From Beijerinckiaceae bacterium (GTDB lineage Bacteria > Pseudomonadota > Alphaproteobacteria > Rhizobiales > Beijerinckiaceae), in NCBI GenBank assembly GCA_947380915.1, contig CANCSY010000167.1, positions 1-6,917 on the forward strand: 6,917 nt of DNA. Direction: 5' to 3'. The position numbers and the translations under genes were made by a program. This document shows positions 1 through 4,701 of the stretch, piece after piece. The stretch's first letter is position 1, and each line of letters starts with the position of its first letter. The notes beneath the pieces were generated by a model, which saw only the letters and a list, made by a program, of their open reading frames with translations, was not told where the DNA came from and made no database searches.

Positions 1-794
1 GCGTGGCAGGTCTCGAAGAGGGCGAAACAGGTGGCGCCCGAACCCGACATGCGCGCCAGCTTGCAGCCACGCGCCGCCGACAGCACCGCGATCACCGAGC
101 CGATCACGGGCGCGACTACGCTCGCCGCATCCTCCATGTCGTTGCGGCCCTTGCGCAGCAGGGGCAGCAGTTGATCCAGCGAAGCCCCATCGGGAATCAT
201 GGGATGGGCGCCGCCGCCAAGGCTCTGCCCGGGCGCAAGGCCGATGCGCGCGAAGACGGACTTCGTCTCCACGGGCACGCCGGGATTGACCAGCACTGCA
301 AAGAGCGGCGGCAGGCGCAGGGTGGGGCCAAGATCGCCGCCGACGCCGCGCATCATGCGGGCCTTTGAACCGGCGCAGACCGGGACATCGGCGCCCGTGG
401 CCCGCGCGGCCTCCATTACACGCTCATCTTCGATAGAAAGCCCATTGGCCTGCGCCAGCAAGCGCAGGGCCGCCGCCGCATCGGCGGAGCCGCCGCCCAC
501 GCCCGCCGCCACCGGCAGGCGCTTTGTGAGATGAAAGGCGCCCATGGTCAGGCCGGGGACAAGCCCTGCGAGATGGCGCGCGGCGCGCAGCACCAGATTG
601 TCATCGCCATCGCCCGCCGCCATCGCCGTGGGGCCATCGACCCTGAGCGACAGGGCCTCGCCCGGCGCCAGGGTCAGCGCGTCGGACTTGCCCGCAAAGC
701 ACACGAGGCTTTCCAGCGCATGCCAGCCGTCGGGCCTGCGCCCCTCGATGTGCAGGGTCAGATTGATCTTGGCGCGGGCCCGGTCGATCAGCAT
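1..794 (-). CDS. ispE: 4-diphosphocytidyl-2-C-methyl-D-erythritol kinase (IspE), C-terminus cut off by window edge
   Basis: IspE is a cytosolic GHMP-family kinase that phosphorylates the 2-hydroxyl of CDP-methylerythritol with ATP, in the MEP (non-mevalonate) isoprenoid pathway. The 264 visible residues show the family pattern in order. Residues 8-14 read AKINLTL, with Lys9 matching the catalytic lysine. The glycine-rich ATP loop [10 protein letters not shown] is at 98-107. GADVPV at 134-139 holds Asp136, the expected catalytic base. The C-terminal GHMP motif [12 protein letters not shown] is at 249-260. The family is usually about 280-300 residues, so roughly 20-35 are missing beyond position 1. 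The start is the ATG at 794, the first ATG after the in-frame TGA that ends the upstream TPR gene. No good Shine-Dalgarno sequence precedes it, and a hairpin lies just upstream, so it is probably translated together with the TPR gene. Identification is firm; exact regulation is inference. Confidence 0.96.
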   Translation of the reverse strand, partial: MLIDRARAKINLTLHIEGRRPDGWHALESLVCFAGKSDALTLAPGEALSLRVDGPTAMAAGDGDDNLVLRAARHLAGLVPGLTMGAFHLTKRLPVAAGVGGGSADAAAALRLLAQANGLSIEDERVMEAARATGADVPVCAGSKARMMRGVGGDLGPTLRLPPLFAVLVNPGVPVETKSVFARIGLAPGQSLGGGAHPMIPDGASLDQLLPLLRKGRNDMEDAASVVAPVIGSVIAVLSAARGCKLARMSGSGATCFALFETCH

Positions 795-798
795 CAGC

Positions 799-818
799 GG
801 CGGCTCGACTCAGCCGCC
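799..818 (-). promoter_or_regulatory. Hairpin over the TPR stop codon, next to the ispE start
   Basis: On the coding strand the 7-bp arms GGCGGCT and AGCCGCC pair perfectly around the loop GAGTCG. The TPR stop codon TGA takes its T from the end of the left arm and its GA from the loop. The ispE ATG follows the right arm after four bases. There is no T tract, so it is not an intrinsic terminator. The likely role (inference) is to hide the ispE initiation region until a ribosome finishing the TPR gene melts it. Confidence 0.5.
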
Positions 819-2573
819 ATTCTTCTTGCCCTCGGCCTCGGCGGAGGTGGGCTTGGGCGCATCCTCGAGACCGCTCTCGATCTTCTTCAGGATGCGCTCG
901 AGATCCTCGGGCTCGGGCTTGAGATCGCGGGCGTGGTTCCACTGGAAATAGGCTTCCAGCTTGCGACCCACGCGCCAGTAGACATCGCCCAGATGGTCGT
1001 TGATGACGGGATCGCCGGGCTTGAGTTCAATGGCGCGTTCGAGTTCGCGCAAAGCCTCCTCGAAGCGGCCCATGCGGTAATGGGCCCAGCCCAGACTGTC
1101 GATGATATAACCATCGTCAGGGCGAAGTTGCACGGCGCGGCGCAGCAGGCGCAGCCCCTCTTCCAGGTTCACATCCTGATCGACCCAGGAATAGCCCAGA
1201 TAATTCAGCACCAGCGGTTGATCGGGATAGAGTTCCAGCGCCTTCTTGAAATCCGCTTCCGCCAGCGGCCATTGCTTCGAGCGCTCATGGGAGATGCCGC
1301 GGAAGTAAAACAGCGTCCAGTCGCCGCGACCCGGCGCGCTCAGTTGGTCTATGACCCGCGAATAAGTCCTGGCGGACTCGGGATAGTCCTTGCGGGCGCG
1401 TTGCAGATTGGCGAGCGCCGTCAGAGACTCGATGTCCTTGGGTTGCTCGGCGACGATACCCTGCAGTTGCTTCAAGGCGTCGTCCGAGCGCCCCATTGCC
1501 TCGAGGATCAAGCCGGACTGGATCAGCGCATTGGCGTGCAGGGGCGACTTCTGGGGCACGAGGTCATAGACATCGAGCGCGCGGTCATATTGCTTCAGCC
1601 GCTCGAAAATATCGGCGAGGGTGACGATGGCAAGCCCGTTGTCAGCCTCCAGAAAGAGCGACATGCGCAGATAGATCATCGCCGCCAGCGAATCGTTCTG
1701 CTGCCCGCCCACGGCGCCCAACCCGTAGAAGACCTCCGCCGCACCCGCGCCTGCGCTGCGAATCATCGGCTCAAGCGGCTTGTTGGCCTCCAGCGCCGCC
1801 AGGGCGGCGCGGATGATGGGGTGGCGAGGCAAGAGGCGGTCGAAGTCCTGATAGACCTTCTTCGCCTCATCGCGCTCACCCCGGCGCGCCAGGAAACGCC
1901 CGTAGGCGTCGACGACGCGCAAACTGGTCTTCTCACCCTCATAGGAGGATTTCAGCCGCTTGCCGGCCTCGCCCACATTGCCCAGGAGTTCGAAGATCAG
2001 GCCCGCGTGATAATCCCGAAAGCCGATGAATCGATCATCCTTGATGCGGTCAAGCATCTCCACGGCGCGTTTGGCGTCGCCCTGCCCCGCATAGGTCCAG
2101 GCGTTGAGCAGGATGGCGGTGATGTCGCGCTGGCGCCCGCCGCCCGATTTGTTGAGGGATTCGCGGGCCGAGGCCCATTGCTTGGCCTGTATGGCGCGGG
2201 TGGCGAGCACCAGATGGGCGAGGCCGTTCTTCTGATCGGCGCGCAGGATCCGCTCGGCGAGGGTGAAGGCCTCGCGCATATTGCCGTTGGAGAGGGACGC
2301 GATGAAGGCGCGCTCCCGCAATTCGCGATTGCGCGGATCGAATCGCAGCGCTTCACGGAAAAAGGTGGAGGCGGCCAGGGTGTCGCGATCCGCGCCCGCG
2401 ATCAGGGCCGCCAGGTAATTGCCCGCCGGGCTGGAGCTGACCTCGAAGCCCGAGCTTGAGGCCAGCGCGCGACGCGCCTGAGCGGACGAATCGCCCGCCG
2501 CGAGAAAGGCGCAGAGGCTCAGGACGCAGGGCAGCGCCTTGTTGAGAGACTTGATCGAAAATATGGACGACAC
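810..2573 (-). CDS. Exported tetratricopeptide-repeat (TPR) protein, function unknown; possible LbcA-like adaptor
   Basis: This 587-residue protein is built almost wholly of TPR-like helical pairs: about 13 units from residue 50 to 556, each 31-37 residues. The last four, at 419-556, are closest to the TPR consensus (for example YIIDSLGWAHYRMGRFEEAL). A short charged tail, about 570-587, ends the protein. I chose the GTG at 2573 because it puts a signal peptide at the N-terminus: Lys8 and Lys12, a hydrophobic stretch at 13-26, and a likely cleavage after AQA at residue 33. The next upstream in-frame ATG, at 2705, would add 44 Pro/Arg/Cys-rich residues and bury that signal. A purine stretch AGAAAG lies 8-13 bases before the GTG. 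Cys21 sits in LSLC, which is not a canonical lipobox, so a soluble periplasmic protein is more likely than a lipoprotein. Length, repeats and ispE linkage recall Pseudomonas LbcA (PA4667), a partner of protease CtpA; homology is unproven. Confidence 0.88.
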   Translation of the reverse strand: MSSIFSIKSLNKALPCVLSLCAFLAAGDSSAQARRALASSSGFEVSSSPAGNYLAALIAGADRDTLAASTFFREALRFDPRNRELRERAFIASLSNGNMREAFTLAERILRADQKNGLAHLVLATRAIQAKQWASARESLNKSGGGRQRDITAILLNAWTYAGQGDAKRAVEMLDRIKDDRFIGFRDYHAGLIFELLGNVGEAGKRLKSSYEGEKTSLRVVDAYGRFLARRGERDEAKKVYQDFDRLLPRHPIIRAALAALEANKPLEPMIRSAGAGAAEVFYGLGAVGGQQNDSLAAMIYLRMSLFLEADNGLAIVTLADIFERLKQYDRALDVYDLVPQKSPLHANALIQSGLILEAMGRSDDALKQLQGIVAEQPKDIESLTALANLQRARKDYPESARTYSRVIDQLSAPGRGDWTLFYFRGISHERSKQWPLAEADFKKALELYPDQPLVLNYLGYSWVDQDVNLEEGLRLLRRAVQLRPDDGYIIDSLGWAHYRMGRFEEALRELERAIELKPGDPVINDHLGDVYWRVGRKLEAYFQWNHARDLKPEPEDLERILKKIESGLEDAPKPTSAEAEGKKNGG

Positions 2574-2726
2574 CTGAACCGTCTTTCTGATCGGGCGCCG
2601 CGAGCAGGCTCGCAGGCAAACCGGCGCAATGACCGGCACATTCGGTCCCGAACATGGCCGTTTTGAGCCCGTGGGGCAAGGCCCCCGAAGGGATCTCGCC
2701 CACACGAAAAGGGCAGCGGGCCGTCT
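2574..2726 (-). other. Gap between nadA and the TPR gene, with small GC hairpins
   Basis: This 153-nt gap holds no gene I can support, only the weak N-terminal extension of the TPR frame. Two short inverted repeats are visible. One is at 2673-2685, with arms GGGGC and GCCCC around three bases. The other is at 2600-2613, with arms GCGAG and CTCGC around four bases. Neither is followed by a T tract on the coding strand, so I cannot call an intrinsic terminator for nadA. I also see no convincing promoter for the TPR gene. Whether TPR-ispE is transcribed from its own promoter or by readthrough from nadA is open. Confidence 0.35.
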
Positions 2727-3803
2727 TCAGCCCAAATCGATCATGCGCTGGACGCTGGCGCGGGCGCGAACCGCGATGGCCGGGTCGATCAGGACCTCCT
2801 CGCCCATGGTCAAGAGGCTGTCGAGGATCTTGGGCAAGGTAATGAGCTTCATATGGGGGCAGAGGTTGCAGGGGCGCATGAACTGGGTGACGCCCCCGGT
2901 CTCCGCCGCCACATTGTCCGCCATGGAGCATTCGGTGACGAGCACCACCCTGGCGGGCTTGTTGGTCTTCACATAATCGATCATGGCGGCGGTCGAGCCG
3001 GAGAAATCCGACACTTCAACCACTTCGCGCGGGCATTCGGGATGGGCGATGATCTTGATGGAGGGATCGTCGGCCCGCACCCGCAGCAATTCTTCGGCGG
3101 TGAAGCGCTCATGCACCTCGCAGGCGCCGGTCCAGGCGATGATCTTAACCTTGGTCTGGGCCTGAACATTCTGGGCGAGGTAGCGGTCTGGCAGGAAGAT
3201 CACCCGGTCGACGCCCAGGCTCTCAACCACCCTGAGGGCGTTGGAGGAGGTGCAGCAGATGTCCACCTCCGCCTTCACTTCGGCCGAGGTGTTGACATAG
3301 GCCACAACCGGCACGCCCGGATAGGCGGCGCGCAGGGCCCGCACATCGGCCCCCGTGATCGAGGCGGCCAGCGAGCAGCCGGCCTTGCTGTCGGGAATCA
3401 GCACGGTCTTTTCGGGGCTCAGGAGCTTGGAAGTCTCGGCCATGAAATGCACGCCGCCCTGCACGATCACATCCGCCTTGGAGGATGCGGCGAGGCGGGC
3501 GAGCTGAAGCGAATCGCCCACCACATCAGCGACGCAATGGTAGATCTCGGGGGTCTGGTAGTTATGGGCGAGGATGACGGCGTTGCGGACCTTCTTCAGG
3601 TCATTGATCGCCTTCACATAGGGCGCATGGAAGGGCCACTCGACCGGCGGCATGACCGCCTTCACCTTTTCATAGAGATGGGCGGTGGCGCGCTCGACCT
3701 CGGGCGTCCAGGCAAGGTCCGGCCGGGGCAGGATGGAGAATCGCGCGGAAGGGGCAGCCATGGAGGCCGCCTGACGATCAAGGATGAGGCTCGAAGCAGA
3801 CAT
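2727..3803 (-). CDS. nadA: Quinolinate synthase NadA
   Basis: NadA is a cytosolic [4Fe-4S] enzyme that condenses iminoaspartate with dihydroxyacetone phosphate to quinolinate, the second step of de novo NAD synthesis from aspartate. The 358-residue protein has the usual full length and triplicated-domain motifs: AHNYQTPEI at 79-87, GDSLQLAR at 96-103, SKAGCSLA at 139-146, CTSSNAL at 184-190, GACEVH at 226-231, HPECP at 254-258, GST at 269-271 and CNLCPHM at 312-318. By alignment from memory with E. coli NadA, the cluster ligands are Cys143, Cys228 and Cys315. The start at 3803 is fixed by the strong ribosome binding site AGGAGGG four bases upstream. Two operator-like inverted repeats precede the gene. 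NadB and NadC genes, which often accompany nadA in alphaproteobacteria, do not follow it here; the next gene is the TPR protein. No key residue is missing. Confidence 0.97.
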   Translation of the reverse strand: MSASSLILDRQAASMAAPSARFSILPRPDLAWTPEVERATAHLYEKVKAVMPPVEWPFHAPYVKAINDLKKVRNAVILAHNYQTPEIYHCVADVVGDSLQLARLAASSKADVIVQGGVHFMAETSKLLSPEKTVLIPDSKAGCSLAASITGADVRALRAAYPGVPVVAYVNTSAEVKAEVDICCTSSNALRVVESLGVDRVIFLPDRYLAQNVQAQTKVKIIAWTGACEVHERFTAEELLRVRADDPSIKIIAHPECPREVVEVSDFSGSTAAMIDYVKTNKPARVVLVTECSMADNVAAETGGVTQFMRPCNLCPHMKLITLPKILDSLLTMGEEVLIDPAIAVRARASVQRMIDLG

Positions 3804-3807
3804 GACG

Positions 3808-3814
3808 CCCTCCT
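3808..3814 (-). promoter_or_regulatory. Strong ribosome binding site of nadA
   Basis: The coding strand reads AGGAGGG, then four bases, then the ATG at 3803. This is a near-perfect anti-Shine-Dalgarno match at short spacing and settles the nadA start over later in-frame ATGs. Confidence 0.8.
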
Positions 3815-3815
3815 G

Positions 3816-3838
3816 CTTATGCTCTATTTGAGTATAAG
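3816..3838. promoter_or_regulatory. Proximal operator-like inverted repeat upstream of nadA
   Basis: On the plus strand the arms are CTTATGCTC and GAGTATAAG with the 5-bp spacer TATTT; 8 of 9 arm positions are symmetric. The site ends one base before the nadA ribosome binding site. A possible -35 box TTGAAC lies at 3842-3847 on the minus strand, and any -10 spaced 16-18 bp from it would fall inside this repeat, so a bound protein would block initiation. A second copy lies 70 bp upstream. The likely ligand is a dimeric repressor of NAD synthesis; NadQ, known in alphaproteobacteria, is my candidate from memory. The regulator itself is not in the window. Confidence 0.65.
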
Positions 3839-3885
3839 TGGGTTCAAAAAAACCCCGCCCCGATTGGCGAGAGTCCAGACCGTTC

Positions 3886-3908
3886 CTTATACTCTAGGCG
3901 AGCATTAG
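3886..3908. promoter_or_regulatory. Distal operator-like inverted repeat upstream of nadA
   Basis: This is the second copy of the same 23-bp design: arms CTTATACTC and GAGCATTAG with the 5-bp spacer TAGGC on the plus strand, 7 of 9 arm positions symmetric. Its left arm is identical to the reverse complement of the proximal right arm. Both copies share arm sequence and spacer length but not spacer sequence, as expected of a protein-binding site rather than a duplicated segment. Centres are exactly 70 bp apart, which would allow cooperative binding or looping. Confidence 0.6.
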
Positions 3909-3972
3909 ATAGAGCGGGCCTCGGGGAATGTCCAGTGCTGTTTTGAAAATGTCATAAAAGTCCGGGCGCCGA

Positions 3973-4296
3973 CTACAGCCTTCCCTCGCCGCGAAGCCTG
4001 CTCTCGAAAGTTGGCCGCAAACTCAGCGCTGGATCGCCCCGGTGGGTGGTGTCGGGGGACGGGAACTGGGTGATGTCGCCCTTGAGGTCAGGCCGTGGAT
4101 CGACTTCGTCCAGACCCGCCTTCAAATCCTCGGCCTCGCCAATCACAAGGCTGGCCAGGTTCAAGCCGGATGGCGCCTGCGCATGGCTTGGGCCCACCGG
4201 GGCTGCCTGTCCCTGATGGGCGACGATGCAAAGCACAAGGCCAAAAGCGACACGACGGGCAGCCGCCGCCGTGCGGGAAAAACACAACTCAGCCAT
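3973..4296 (-). CDS. Small putative exported protein, unrecognised
   Basis: I do not recognise a named family. From the ATG at 4296 the product is 107 residues. Its N-terminus looks like a signal peptide: Arg8, Arg14 and Arg15, then a hydrophobic core VAFGLVLCIVA at 16-26, then a likely cleavage after HQGQA near residue 31. The mature part is short, polar and proline-containing, with no membrane segment and no cysteine pair. Its C-terminal part includes HRGDPALSLRPTF, a Gly-Asp-Pro type tail that reminds me of small secreted proteins of Hyphomicrobiales (recollection, not a search). An in-frame ATG at 4359 would add 21 residues. I prefer 4296 because it puts the signal at the N-terminus, but neither start has a good ribosome binding site. 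It lies alone between the ppdK pair and the nadA control region, same strand. Codon third positions are less GC-rich than in its neighbours, especially near the start, so it may be fast-evolving or, less likely, not coding. Confidence 0.55.
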   Translation of the reverse strand: MAELCFSRTAAAARRVAFGLVLCIVAHQGQAAPVGPSHAQAPSGLNLASLVIGEAEDLKAGLDEVDPRPDLKGDITQFPSPDTTHRGDPALSLRPTFESRLRGEGRL

Positions 4297-4381
4297 AAGA
4301 CACCACGCAACAGAGACGCTGGCCCGGCGCTTTTCAGACGAAGGGCCACGCTCAAGCATGGACGATGACGTTTGAGGAGCT

Positions 4382-4411
4382 GTTACAGAGCAAGAGAGGC
4401 TTCCGTGCCAA
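4382..4411 (-). promoter_or_regulatory. Possible promoter for the small exported protein
   Basis: The coding strand has TTGGCA at 4411-4406 (5 of 6 to the sigma-70 -35 consensus), an 18-bp spacer, and TGTAAC at 4387-4382 (4 of 6 to the -10 consensus). It lies downstream of the 89-residue membrane protein stop and ahead of the small exported gene, where a promoter is expected. Transcription would start near 4375. It is a pattern match only. Confidence 0.35.
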
Positions 4412-4431
4412 AATGAGGCAGGGCGGCCGGG

Positions 4432-4701
4432 TCAGGCCAACGCGAGGCGCGTTCCCAGATAGATCAGCGCGCCCGCGAAGAAGCCGACGATGCGCCCGTT
4501 CATCTGGAGCACATCGGTCCAGCCGCGCGCAGCTGCGCCCATGAGGGCCAGATCGAACACAAACGACACGCCGATCAGGATCATCAACGGCGGCGCGGGG
4601 CCGTCGTGGATCACGGGCCAGGCGAGACTCGCCACCCCAAGGGCGAGCCCGGCGGCGGCCATGGCCGCCGTATAGATGACGCTCGTGGTCAGACGGATCA
4701 T
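4432..4701 (-). CDS. Small three-helix membrane protein coupled to ppdK, function unknown
   Basis: The 89-residue product is very hydrophobic. It has three likely membrane helices at about residues 8-31, 38-58 and 70-88, with a short polar loop RGWTDVLQMNGR at 59-70. That leaves almost nothing outside the membrane. There is no signal cleavage site, and I see no catalytic or metal-binding motif. Its ATG overlaps the ppdK stop as ATGA, a hallmark of translational coupling, and no terminator separates the two, so they should share a transcript. This supports it as a real gene whose product is made alongside pyruvate phosphate dikinase. I cannot assign a family or transported substrate. A small-subunit or membrane-tether role would be guesswork. 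Confidence 0.8.
   Translation of the reverse strand: MIRLTTSVIYTAAMAAAGLALGVASLAWPVIHDGPAPPLMILIGVSFVFDLALMGAAARGWTDVLQMNGRIVGFFAGALIYLGTRLALA

Noticed and set aside
531..2459. A 642-codon open frame on the plus strand
   Set aside because: It lies opposite the TPR gene in GC-rich DNA. Its translation is rich in Gly, Ala, Arg and Gln with no domain, while the minus strand gives clear TPR repeats and a signal peptide.
2600..2685. Intrinsic terminator after nadA
   Set aside because: The hairpins present have short stems and no T tract after them on the coding strand.
2574..2705. ATG start at 2705 for the TPR protein
   Set aside because: The 44 extra residues are Pro/Arg/Cys-rich and would place the signal peptide inside the protein; the GTG at 2573 fits export.
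3840..3856. Hairpin GGGTT / AACCC around a T-rich loop upstream of nadA, considered as a terminator or attenuator
   Set aside because: The stem is only 5 bp and the T run is in the loop rather than after the stem; it probably just marks an AT-rich promoter stretch.
2853..3908. A 351-codon open frame on the plus strand opposite nadA
   Set aside because: The minus strand encodes complete NadA with all iron-sulfur ligands. The plus-strand product is His/Gly-rich without a recognisable motif and runs through the operators.
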